Shown here piece by piece: positions 1 to 8,019 of a stretch of 53,520 bases of DNA. This DNA comes from Brenneria salicis ATCC 15712 = DSM 30166 (GTDB lineage Bacteria; Pseudomonadota; Gammaproteobacteria; Enterobacterales; Enterobacteriaceae), in NCBI RefSeq assembly GCF_003315515.1, contig NZ_QNRY01000026.1:1-53520 (forward strand). Direction: 5' to 3'. The notes under the pieces were generated by a model. The model saw nothing but the letters and a program-made list of their open reading frames with translations, did no database searches and had not been told where the DNA came from. Position 1 is the first letter of the stretch. The number at the start of each line of letters is the position of its first letter. Position numbers and translations under genes: made by a program.

Positions 1-80
1 AAAATGTCAGACAATTTATTAAAACCGCATCACCTTTCCCAGGCAACAAACCTGGACTAACAAAAGTGGAGCGGTAATAG

Positions 81-437
81 GCGCAGTTATTTAGGGTAGG
101 CGGCTTCGATCTGGTCGGTATGGCCGGCGTGATGCTGGGGGCGGCGGCGGCAGGCCGCCCCGTGGTGCTGGACGGATTTCTCTCTTATGCCTCAGCACTG
201 GCGGCCTGCCTGATTGCGCCGACCGTGCGTAATTATCTTATTCCTTCTCATGTCTCAGCGGAAAAAGGCGCTCTTATTGCCTTGCGGCACTTACAACTGG
301 AGCCTTATCTGCAATTGGGGATGCGACTTGGCGAAGGCAGTGGCGCGGCTATCGCCATGCATGTGATTGATGCCGCTTGCGCCATGTACAATAATATGGG
401 AAGGCTGAAGGACAGTGATATCGTATTGCCTGCGTAA
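81..437 (+). pseudogene. cobT: cobT 3' remnant (nicotinate-nucleotide--dimethylbenzimidazole phosphoribosyltransferase)
   Basis: The reading frame encodes the C-terminal third of CobT, the enzyme that makes alpha-ribazole phosphate for the lower ligand of cobalamin. Recognisable family segments are [34 protein letters not shown], the [15 protein letters not shown] block and the ending [23 protein letters not shown]. The in-frame TAG at 78-80 lies just before the homology, and the roughly 230 N-terminal residues of a full-length protein of about 350 are missing. No other cobalamin gene follows. A short ORF can start at ATG 120, but it could not form the active enzyme. I read it as a decayed gene at a deletion or insertion junction whose left side lies outside or at the edge of the window. 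Confidence 0.8.
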
Positions 438-762
438 CCCGAAAAATATATTCAGTGGCGAAAAAATTTATGCTTTTTCGTTTATAGTATGATTTGACAA
501 CATAGGTGACCCTGGGCGTATCCTGTATATTCCCACTATTAGTATAATAGCGATAACAAGATGATTTATTTAGTTTTTTAATATATAGCAAGCTTATATG
601 ACTTATTTTAGTCAGTGAGATAAGCATTAGTTTTATGAATGGATTATGCTTAGGGCGCTATTTATGTGTTGTGCTTGCTATCAATGAAATGTAATTTTTA
701 ACCCCCGGCTATCAATGGAATTTTGTGATTGATGATTTGTTTTATAAAAAAAAAAAAATTTA
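438..762. other. AT-rich intergenic region
   Basis: Between the cobT remnant and the first regulator gene I see no gene. The DNA is strongly AT-rich, with an A tract near 747-758 and a weak inverted repeat CGAAAAA/TTTTTCG at 459-480. It probably holds the promoter of the downstream regulator, but no clear -35/-10 pair stands out. Confidence 0.4.
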
Positions 763-778
763 GTGTTGCATGCACAAC
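763..778. promoter_or_regulatory. Inverted repeat upstream of RpiR-type regulator, possible operator
   Basis: The sequence TGTTG-CATGCA-CAACA is a perfect 5-bp inverted repeat with a 6-nt spacer, ending 43 nt before the likely start codon of the regulator gene. Its geometry (5-6-5) is the same as the repeat upstream of the iol operon regulator. Autoregulatory binding by the adjacent RpiR-type protein is an inference. Confidence 0.45.
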
Positions 779-821
779 ATGTTTGTAATTTACTGTAGTG
801 AATGATTTACATGAGGACGAT

Positions 822-1667
822 ATGGATTTCTCAAAGCTGGTCGGTGAACGTTTTTCAAGTCTGACACCATCACAAAAAATTATTGCACGTTACATTGAGC
901 GCAATAAAGAACGGGTAGCGTTTATGACGGCCAGACAGTTGGCGAATGCCATTGATATCAGTGATGCTGCGGTAGTGAGATTTTCCCGTGCTTTGGGTTA
1001 TCGTGGCTATGCGCATCTGCGTGAGGATTTGGGCGAAGCCTTGATTGAAAAGACAGGGTTAAGCGGTACATTCAAATGGTCAGCGATGCCATCCAGTGAT
1101 GTAGAATTAAAAACCCGCGTTTTTGACAATGGTAATCTGTTAATCAATCAGACGGCGGAATTAAATAGTACGGAAGTGGTTTCGCGCATCGCAGAGAAGT
1201 TGATCTCGGCAAGACGCATATGGGTTTGCGCTCACGGCACAACACATGCCATGGCCGCTTATCTGGCGATGCAACTTAATGTACTGAAACATGCGGATAT
1301 ACTTGATATTGGACATGGTGATATTGCCGATCGTATAAGACATGTCGGGGAAGGTGACGTTTTCATTGGTATCGGCTATGAGCGTTATATTCCATATACT
1401 ATTGAATTAATGCACCTTGCTCGCATACAAGGCGCGTGTGTTGTTGCATTTACTGATAGACAGAAGTCGCCTTTGGCACAAGAAGCAGATGAGGCGCTTT
1501 ATGTTGCCAGGAATTCTTCTTCTGTCGCGTGGTGGTCACAAGTTGGAACCATAATAATAGCTGATTGGTTAATGTCGCAGATGATTATTTTGGATGAGAA
1601 AAACATAAAAGAAAGATTACGACAGTCAGATAAGGTCTGGGAATTGCTAGGTCATTGGAAAAAGTGA
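822..1667 (+). CDS. MurR/RpiR family transcriptional regulator (SIS domain)
   Basis: A 281-residue regulator with an N-terminal RpiR-type helix-turn-helix (about residues 1-77; ARQLANAIDISDAAVVRFSR is the recognition region) and a C-terminal SIS phosphosugar-binding domain (about 110-250, containing RRIWVCAHGTTHAMAAYLAMQLN and VFIGIGYERYIPYTIEL). Start ATG 822 is preferred over an upstream in-frame GTG at 798 because GAGGA lies at 813-817. The gene precedes an ABC importer for a polyamine/opine-like solute and an M24-fold enzyme, so it most likely controls that operon in response to a ligand sensed by the SIS domain. The ligand is unknown; SIS domains usually bind sugar phosphates, which does not obviously match a PotABCD-like importer. 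Confidence 0.85.
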   Translation: MDFSKLVGERFSSLTPSQKIIARYIERNKERVAFMTARQLANAIDISDAAVVRFSRALGYRGYAHLREDLGEALIEKTGLSGTFKWSAMPSSDVELKTRVFDNGNLLINQTAELNSTEVVSRIAEKLISARRIWVCAHGTTHAMAAYLAMQLNVLKHADILDIGHGDIADRIRHVGEGDVFIGIGYERYIPYTIELMHLARIQGACVVAFTDRQKSPLAQEADEALYVARNSSSVAWWSQVGTIIIADWLMSQMIILDEKNIKERLRQSDKVWELLGHWKK

Positions 1668-1778
1668 CAACACCAGGGGAATTTCAATAAATATAAAATA
1701 ATAAAGTTAGGTAATGATAAATTTTTTTAATATTAAACGCCAGAGAGGGTTTTTTCTATATACCAAAGGATAATGAGT

Positions 1779-2912
1779 ATGCGTAATAAAAGGAAAATCC
1801 TACTTTCTACCTGTCAGGATGAAAGAATTGAAAGTATTAATGCATCCCGTCGGCGACTAATCAAACAGGGTTCGATTATTAGTGCGGGTATGGCGCTTAG
1901 TTCTTTCTCTGTTCCTGCCGTATTTGCTAAAAGTAAACAGGAAGTTATTGTCCGGGGGCTTGGTGGCACCTATCAGGAAGCCATGGAAAATGCAGTATAT
2001 AACCCTTTTACGGCAGAAACGGGGATTAATGTAAAAATTCAGCCCTCTACAGCGGCACAGATATTGGCGATGGTAAAATCCGGTCAAGTAAGTATTGATG
2101 TTCTTGATTTGGGCGACATCATACAAATCAATTTGGATAAAGCCGGGGCATTGGTGCCGATTAATTATTCGGGAATGAAGTTCTGTAATCCTGATGATAT
2201 CTTACCGGAGCTGCGTCATCCAAATATGATTGGTAATCTTTTATTTGCTACCGTCATGGTTTATAACACAGACGTATTCAAAACGGGGATACACCCGAAA
2301 TCCTGGAAAGAGTTCTGGGATGTTCAGCGTTTTCCAGGACCCCGCACATTGGCGGATATGCGCTCAGGATCTGTCGAACTTGAGTTTGCTTTATTGGCCG
2401 ATAATGTAGAAAAAGCAAATATTTATCCCATTAATATTGAACGCGCTTTAGCCTCTTTGGATAAAATTAAGCCCCAGGTATCAAAGTGGTGGGACACTGG
2501 CGCTGTCTCTGCTCAACTACTGGAACGTAAAGATGCGGTTCTTGGTGCGATCTGGAATGGCAGGGCGCAGGCGTTAATCGACCAAGGCGCACCCTTGGCC
2601 ATCGAATGGAATCAGGCAAAACAGCAAGTACAATACTGGAGTGTGGTGAAAGGCGCGCCCAATCCTGAAAATGCACAACTGCTGATTGATTTTGCGCTGC
2701 AACCCCAAATACAGGCAAAACTGACTCAATTCATTTCTTATGGCCCCACCAACAAAAAAGCCTTCGATTTTGTGCGCCCTGAAGATTTGGCGAAGTTGCC
2801 CTCTAATCCCGCCTATTTTTCTCATTCTTTTGTGCAGGACGCGGTGTGGTGGTCAGATAATCTTGATCGGGTTGGAAAAGTCTGGCAACAGTGGTTCCTG
2901 GGTCAGGCTTAA
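1779..2912 (+). CDS. Extracellular solute-binding protein, PotD-like, with Tat-type signal peptide
   Basis: A 377-residue periplasmic binding protein of family 1 (PotD/PotF-like). It carries a twin-arginine motif, SRRRLIK at residues 23-29, followed by a hydrophobic stretch and a likely cleavage site after SVPAVFA near residue 50, so it is probably exported folded by Tat. Family features include the start of the mature lobe (VIVRGLGGTYQEAMENAVYN) and WNGRAQALIDQGAP in the second lobe. ATG 1779 is chosen because AAGGA at 1766-1770 is spaced 8 nt from it, against 2 nt for ATG 1773. The stop codon overlaps the next ATG (TAATG), indicating one operon. The solute cannot be read from sequence: polyamines, opines and amino-acid derivatives are all transported by this family. 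Confidence 0.85.
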   Translation: MRNKRKILLSTCQDERIESINASRRRLIKQGSIISAGMALSSFSVPAVFAKSKQEVIVRGLGGTYQEAMENAVYNPFTAETGINVKIQPSTAAQILAMVKSGQVSIDVLDLGDIIQINLDKAGALVPINYSGMKFCNPDDILPELRHPNMIGNLLFATVMVYNTDVFKTGIHPKSWKEFWDVQRFPGPRTLADMRSGSVELEFALLADNVEKANIYPINIERALASLDKIKPQVSKWWDTGAVSAQLLERKDAVLGAIWNGRAQALIDQGAPLAIEWNQAKQQVQYWSVVKGAPNPENAQLLIDFALQPQIQAKLTQFISYGPTNKKAFDFVRPEDLAKLPSNPAYFSHSFVQDAVWWSDNLDRVGKVWQQWFLGQA

Positions 2913-4027
2913 TGGGGATCGCCAATCTGTCATTCCGTTCCCGCAAGGTGGGAACGGAAATCCGGTTACAGGGTATTACCCGCCGTTTTGGTCAGACCGT
3001 TGCGGTTGATAATCTGAATCTGACGATTGCGCCGGGTGAGTTCGTTACGTTGCTGGGCGCCAGTGGATCGGGCAAAACCACCACGTTAATGATGGTGGGC
3101 GGATTTACCGATCCCAGCGCCGGACGAATTTTATTAGGCGGAAAAGATGTCACCGATATGCCGCCTGCTAAACGGGATCTGGGCGTGGTGTTTCAGAACT
3201 ACTCGCTTTTTCCTCATCTTTCGGTTGCCCGCAATCTGGCATTCCCGCTTGAAATGCGCGGCGAGTCGTCGGGGGCGATCCGAAAAAAAGTTGCCGATGC
3301 ACTGGAGATGGTGCAGTTGGCCGATAAAGGTCATTGGTTGCCGCGTGAATTGTCCGGCGGTCAACAGCAACGAATTGCGCTGGCGCGCGTGCTGATTTAT
3401 GAACCTCAGGCCCTGTTGATGGATGAACCGCTGGGCGCGCTGGATAAAAAGTTGCGTGAGCATATGCAACTGGAAATCAAGCGATTACATACCTCATCCG
3501 GCTCTACCGTATTGTTTGTCACCCACGATCAGGAAGAAGCGCTCACGCTTTCCGATCGCGTGGCGGTGATGCAGGATGGGCGGATGGCGCAGATTGACTC
3601 TCCGCAATTGTTATATGAACAACCGGCGAATCGCCGGGTTGCTGAATTTATCGGGCAGTCTAATTTTATTGGCGGTCGCATTCTGGCGGTTCAGGCGAGT
3701 GGCTATCAGGTGGTGCTGGATAGCGGCGAAACGATAAGTGGCAGAGGTGTAGCGGGCCTGACTTCTGGTCAGCGGGTGCTTGCGGTATTACGGCCTGAAA
3801 AAATTCGTCTGACGGCATTGGGTATATTACCGGTGAAAGCTATCGTTACCGATGTGCTCTATCTGGGGCATACGGTAAAAGTGACGCTGCGACTCAATGA
3901 TGCAACGGAACTCCTGGTTCAGGCCCAGAACATCCATCTGGAAAAAGCCCTGATGCCCGGCATGACGGTTTCTCTTGGCTGGCAACCGCAAGATTTATGG
4001 GTTATTGCCGGGGAATCCTCGTCGTGA
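2912..4027 (+). CDS. ABC importer ATP-binding subunit, PotA-like
   Basis: A 371-residue ATPase with Walker A GASGSGKTT (residues 49-57), Q-loop FQNY near 94-97, signature LSGGQQQR (147-154), Walker B ALLMDEP (about 167-173) and a C-terminal TOBE-type regulatory region (about 270-365). This domain layout is that of PotA/FbpC-type importers, which energise uptake from the cytoplasmic face. ATG 2912 shares its first base with the TAA of the binding-protein gene. A 4-nt overlap with the following permease gene implies translational coupling. The ATPase should pair with the two permeases encoded directly downstream. Confidence 0.92.
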   Translation: MGIANLSFRSRKVGTEIRLQGITRRFGQTVAVDNLNLTIAPGEFVTLLGASGSGKTTTLMMVGGFTDPSAGRILLGGKDVTDMPPAKRDLGVVFQNYSLFPHLSVARNLAFPLEMRGESSGAIRKKVADALEMVQLADKGHWLPRELSGGQQQRIALARVLIYEPQALLMDEPLGALDKKLREHMQLEIKRLHTSSGSTVLFVTHDQEEALTLSDRVAVMQDGRMAQIDSPQLLYEQPANRRVAEFIGQSNFIGGRILAVQASGYQVVLDSGETISGRGVAGLTSGQRVLAVLRPEKIRLTALGILPVKAIVTDVLYLGHTVKVTLRLNDATELLVQAQNIHLEKALMPGMTVSLGWQPQDLWVIAGESSS

Positions 4028-4872
4028 AGTTATCGTTGTCGCGTAAAAACCGGACGCTGTTGTTGCTACTTGCGCCATCACTTCTGGCTTTGTCAGCGTT
4101 CTTTGTCTATCCATTGATAAAAATGCTGAGTTTTAGCGTCTACAGTCCAGAATTCACCTGGCAATATTATCTGCGGATTATTCATGAACCGGTCTGGCTT
4201 AATGTGCTATGGATTACGCTGCGCACTGCGTGGTGGGTCACGCTCAGCATATTGCTGCTGGGGTATCCGCTTGCCTGGTTTTTGGCAAGATTGACGCCCC
4301 GTATTGCCAATATCTTTCTGATTATTGTCATCATTCCTTATTTCACCAGCGTATTGGTGCGAACCTATGCGTGGATGGTGCTGCTGGGAACCGACGGCAT
4401 GATAAACTGCGCCCTGATCACGCTTGGTTTGGTGAGTGAACCGTTAAAGCTGATGTATACCACGACCGGGGTGTTGATTGGTATGACCTATATTCTGCTG
4501 CCCTACATGGTGTTGGCGCTTTACAGTGTAATGCGCGGTATTGATCCCACGTTGCTTTGCGCGGCGGAAAGTCTTGGCGCTTCACGTCTCAGGGCTTTTT
4601 GGCGGGTGGTTATCCCGCTTTCGTTACCGGGGGCCGCCGCGGGCGGATTACTGGTATTTATTATGGCGTTGGGGTTTTTCATCACGCCGGCGTTGATGGG
4701 CGGGCCGCAGCAGACCATGATCGCTATGGTGATTGAAAGCCAGATTGAAATCTATTTTGACTGGGGCTTTGGTTCGGCGCTGTCATCGTTATTATTAGTG
4801 TTTACGTTGTTGTTATTCTGGTTATACCAGCGACTTGTCGGACTGGAACGTTTATTTGAGGCGAAACGATGA
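4024..4872 (+). CDS. ABC importer permease, PotB-like
   Basis: A 282-residue inner-membrane protein with about six hydrophobic segments. It has the EAA loop of binding-protein-dependent permeases (CAAESLGASRLRAFWRVVIPLSLPG, roughly residues 180-204), which docks the ATPase. The GTG at 4024 overlaps the stop of the ATPase gene by 4 nt and is preceded by GGGGAA, so it is preferred over an in-frame ATG at 3997 lying inside the ATPase gene. It forms the first half of the transmembrane channel with the downstream PotC-like protein. Confidence 0.9.
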   Translation: MKLSLSRKNRTLLLLLAPSLLALSAFFVYPLIKMLSFSVYSPEFTWQYYLRIIHEPVWLNVLWITLRTAWWVTLSILLLGYPLAWFLARLTPRIANIFLIIVIIPYFTSVLVRTYAWMVLLGTDGMINCALITLGLVSEPLKLMYTTTGVLIGMTYILLPYMVLALYSVMRGIDPTLLCAAESLGASRLRAFWRVVIPLSLPGAAAGGLLVFIMALGFFITPALMGGPQQTMIAMVIESQIEIYFDWGFGSALSSLLLVFTLLLFWLYQRLVGLERLFEAKR

Positions 4873-5645
4873 ATCGAAATAAGCCTGGCTTTTTGTCGTT
4901 AATACTCTCAATGCTGGTGCTATTATTTCTTGCCTTGCCCATTATCATTATTTTTCCTTTGGCGTTTAACGAGGCGAACTATCTGGCTTTTCCCCCAAGC
5001 GGATTTTCCCTGCGTTGGATGGAGAAAGTATTGAGCAATGCCGAATGGCTTGATTCTTTATGGCTGAGTTTTCGTATTGCGTTTATCTCGACTATGCTGG
5101 CAATGCTTTTAAGCGTGTTGATGGCAATGGCATTGGTGCGTTTTCGTTTTACAGGTAAGCGCATTATTTATGCGCTGATATTACTTCCCCTGATTGTTCC
5201 TAATATTATTTCAGCGCTCTCGTTGTTCTTTTTCTTTTCCGCCATTGATGTGGTTGACAGCGTCGGCGCTATTATTATCGGGCATGCCGTTATCTCGCTC
5301 CCTATTGCGACGATCATTATCTCGTCAACCTTACAGGGGATTGACAGTCAGCTTGAATACGCCGCCATGAGTCTGGGTGCCGGCAACGTTACCGTACTCA
5401 GACGCATTACTTTTCCGCTTGCGGCGCCGGGAATGATATCCGCCGCGATATTTTCTTTTCTCAGTTCTTTTGATGAATTGCTTATTGCCATGTTTATGGC
5501 GGGAAATAATGCACAGACGCTGTCGGTGAGAATATGGAATAACATTCAATTTGAATTAGAGCCGACTATAGCCGCGGTGAGCGTATTGTTAATTATGATT
5601 ACGACGGTTATGTTGTTAACAGCGAATCTCATGCCAAAACGATAA
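4869..5645 (+). CDS. ABC importer permease, PotC-like
   Basis: A 258-residue membrane protein with about six transmembrane segments and the permease EAA loop (YAAMSLGAGNVTVLRRITFPLAAPG). It starts in an ATGA overlap with the preceding permease gene. With that protein it completes a PotABCD-type importer. The end of the gene is followed by a 29-nt gap and then the M24-fold enzyme gene, so the transporter and enzyme are probably co-transcribed. Confidence 0.9.
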   Translation: MNRNKPGFLSLILSMLVLLFLALPIIIIFPLAFNEANYLAFPPSGFSLRWMEKVLSNAEWLDSLWLSFRIAFISTMLAMLLSVLMAMALVRFRFTGKRIIYALILLPLIVPNIISALSLFFFFSAIDVVDSVGAIIIGHAVISLPIATIIISSTLQGIDSQLEYAAMSLGAGNVTVLRRITFPLAAPGMISAAIFSFLSSFDELLIAMFMAGNNAQTLSVRIWNNIQFELEPTIAAVSVLLIMITTVMLLTANLMPKR

Positions 5646-5674
5646 TTATGTTCCAGTAAATTGATGAAGATAAG

Positions 5675-6820
5675 ATGAATAGTCGTAAAGAAATAATATT
5701 TACGCCAGAAGAGTATCATCAACGGGTTGAAATTGTTCGCGCCTATATGCGACAGAAAAACATTGAATTATTGATCGTCGATCAAACTGAGTTTTTATAT
5801 TATCTCACCGGATTTGGCATTTCAGAGAATCTGTATCGGGCATGTTTACTCACATTGCAGGATGCGCCGGTAATGATATTCCGCGCAATGGATGCGCATA
5901 CCTTTCAGGAAAATAGTTGGGTCACTGATACGGTGACCTTTTCTGATTGGCAGGACCCGCTTAATGTTCTTATTGATACGATCACAGAACGTGGGTGGGA
6001 GACGTTGAATATCGGTGTGGATTTTGATTCATACATTATGACGGTAAAACGTTTTAATCGTTTACAAAGCGCTTTTCCGCAACGCACCTTACTGGATTCT
6101 TCGGGTGTGCTGGGGGAACTGCGCGAATGCAAATCACAAAAAGAGATAGGTTATATCGCCATAGCCGCGCAAGTGGCAGATGTCGCATTATCTGCCGCTT
6201 GTGCCGGACTTAAGACCGGGGAAACGCAACGGGCAGCCGCGACCATTGTGCATCAGGTATTTATGGAGAACGGTCTGGACTCTTATCGTTATGGCATCAT
6301 CACCACGGGGATTGGCAATAGTTTTCTGCATGGAAATTTACATGATCATGCTTTGGCGGAAGGAGACATCGTACATACCGAATTATTGCCGATTCTACAT
6401 GGTTATAGCGCCCGATTGATGCGTCCGATCATTATTGGTAAGGCCTCGCAGCGGCAGAGAGAAATCGCGGAGCAACTTATCACTATTCAGGACACACAAT
6501 TTGCCGCCATGCGACCAGGGGTGGTGGCGAAGGAGGTGGATGCGATAGCTCACGATGCCGTGCTTGCTGGCGGGTTACGGGATGATTATGCCAGCATTAC
6601 AGGGTATAACCTGGGCTATTATCCGATATCCACGCCCCATACCAGCGATTTCAGCCGTGTCTTCCTACCGAATGCGGAATGGCGTCTGAAACCCGGCATG
6701 GTGTTCCATATGTATATTTATGCGCAGGGATTGGCATTCAGCGAAACAATTGCCATTACTGAGCAAGGACATCAGCGGCTGACGCAAGCGCCGCGCCAGC
6801 TATTTATCGCAGACCGCTAA
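5675..6820 (+). CDS. M24-fold (creatinase/Xaa-Pro aminopeptidase-like) hydrolase with altered metal ligands
   Basis: A 381-residue protein with an N-terminal creatinase-type domain (about 1-150) and a C-terminal pita-bread M24 domain (about 155-375). The region that normally supplies the first two metal-binding aspartates reads GDIVHTELLPILHGYSARLMRP, so a Glu and no Asp occupy those places. The usual HGIG block reads GYNLGYYPISTPHTSDF. Only the Glu in FSETIAIT resembles the canonical C-terminal ligand. This suggests a creatinase- or ectoine-hydrolase-like C-N hydrolase and not a metal-dependent aminopeptidase. It directly follows the importer genes, so it probably acts on the imported compound. 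It converges with the next gene with only 6 nt between stop codons. The substrate is unknown. Confidence 0.75.
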   Translation: MNSRKEIIFTPEEYHQRVEIVRAYMRQKNIELLIVDQTEFLYYLTGFGISENLYRACLLTLQDAPVMIFRAMDAHTFQENSWVTDTVTFSDWQDPLNVLIDTITERGWETLNIGVDFDSYIMTVKRFNRLQSAFPQRTLLDSSGVLGELRECKSQKEIGYIAIAAQVADVALSAACAGLKTGETQRAAATIVHQVFMENGLDSYRYGIITTGIGNSFLHGNLHDHALAEGDIVHTELLPILHGYSARLMRPIIIGKASQRQREIAEQLITIQDTQFAAMRPGVVAKEVDAIAHDAVLAGGLRDDYASITGYNLGYYPISTPHTSDFSRVFLPNAEWRLKPGMVFHMYIYAQGLAFSETIAITEQGHQRLTQAPRQLFIADR

Positions 6821-6826
6821 ACCCGA

Positions 6827-7687
6827 TCAGGCGCGATGCTGCTTTTCTTCCCCGCTTTTCGTGCCGTTTCCCTGTTGATAGGCCAGCGAAACCATCAGCG
6901 ATTGCACCAGACACAGCGTGGCCGATTGTGAACGAAAGGCGTCTACCTGCGCTTCTTTGACCACAAAGCAGACATCGCTGAGCGTTGCCAGCGGGCTGAT
7001 CTGACTGTCGGTGATCACAATTTGCCGCGCGCCCGCTTTCGCTGCAATCTCGTTGACCATCAGGGTTTCCTCGGAGTAGGGCGAAAAGCTGATGGAAACC
7101 ACAATATCCTTTTCACCCACGCGGTTGAGTTGCTCGCGGAACATGCCGCCCAGCCCGTTGACCAGCAGCGGGTTGCTTTCCAGATGACTGAGAGCATAAG
7201 TCAGGTAGGTGGCGACGCTGAATGAACGACGCAGGCCCACGACATAAATCGTGTCCGCCCTGGCCAGCAAATCGACGGCCTTTTGCAGATCGTCCTGTGG
7301 CGTCCGGGCGGCCAATTGCTGCATCGCCTGTGAGTTCGACCGGGCGAACTCATGCAGGATATCGAGTGGGGTTTCCGGTATCGCGTCGGACTCCATCGCC
7401 CGAAACAGCCGCGCCCGATCGGTATAGCTGGCGGTTTCTTCCACCAGATTCATACGGAATAGCTGTTTCATCTCGTTGAACCCACTGAATTCAAACGCAT
7501 TGGCAAAGCGGATCAGGGTTGAGGGCGGCACGTCGGCCCGTTCAGCGATCACGGCCACGGTATCAAACGCAATACTGTTGGTGTTATCAAGCACATAGTG
7601 AGCGACCTGCTGTAGCCGTTTGCTCAGCGTATCGTAACGATCGCGGATTTGTTCCTGCAACTCTCTCAGGCTGGTCGCCATTGCCAT
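6827..7687 (-). CDS. iolR: MurR/RpiR family regulator of the myo-inositol operon (IolR-type)
   Basis: A 286-residue protein with an RpiR helix-turn-helix (about 1-80; AVIAERADVPPSTLIRFANAF) and a SIS domain (about 125-260; ADTIYVVGLRRSFSVATYLTYAL and DIVVSISFSPYSEETL). It is transcribed divergently from iolA, and RpiR-type IolR proteins control inositol genes in many proteobacteria. ATG 7687 is supported by GGGAGAG about 10 nt upstream. The inverted repeat TGAAA-N6-TTTCA at 7946-7961 in the shared intergenic region is a plausible operator. The inducing ligand would be an inositol-pathway intermediate by analogy; this is inferred from position, not seen. Confidence 0.8.
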   Translation of the reverse strand: MAMATSLRELQEQIRDRYDTLSKRLQQVAHYVLDNTNSIAFDTVAVIAERADVPPSTLIRFANAFEFSGFNEMKQLFRMNLVEETASYTDRARLFRAMESDAIPETPLDILHEFARSNSQAMQQLAARTPQDDLQKAVDLLARADTIYVVGLRRSFSVATYLTYALSHLESNPLLVNGLGGMFREQLNRVGEKDIVVSISFSPYSEETLMVNEIAAKAGARQIVITDSQISPLATLSDVCFVVKEAQVDAFRSQSATLCLVQSLMVSLAYQQGNGTKSGEEKQHRA

Positions 7688-7945
7688 AATTTATACTCTC
7701 CCAAAAGAATTTATCTCAGCCCGTTATTTTTCAATATCAGGTGGGTTGGCAGTGCCTGATAGCTTGTTATCTCAACTGTTTTTTTCATTCTGGGGGCTGG
7801 AAACAGAACATATGGTTCAGTGCGGCTCGACAGATGAAGTGGTGATAATCGCCGGATTGTCGCATCCCTAAGCGCTGAACTCAGTTTACATAAAAATTCG
7901 TAGCAGATCACAATAATCAACATTTATTTTATTTTTTTTATAAAA

Positions 7946-7961
7946 TGAAACGTTTATTTCA
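7946..7961. promoter_or_regulatory. Operator-like inverted repeat TGAAA-N6-TTTCA between iolR and iolA
   Basis: TGAAA-CGTTTA-TTTCA is a perfect 5-bp inverted repeat with a 6-nt spacer, 58 nt before the iolA start codon. Two related sites (11641-11656 and 11833-11848) lie upstream of iolG. The form resembles the GGAA-N6-TTCC type motif described for RpiR-type IolR in rhizobia. The flanking 7913-7945 segment is very AT-rich and could hold the promoters. A weak CRP-like half-site GATCACA occurs near 7908. Confidence 0.6.
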
Positions 7962-8019
7962 TATACTGTAATCCGGTATCAGCCCTTTGTCCTCCTTTAG
8001 AACCCACAGAGGTGTAAAC

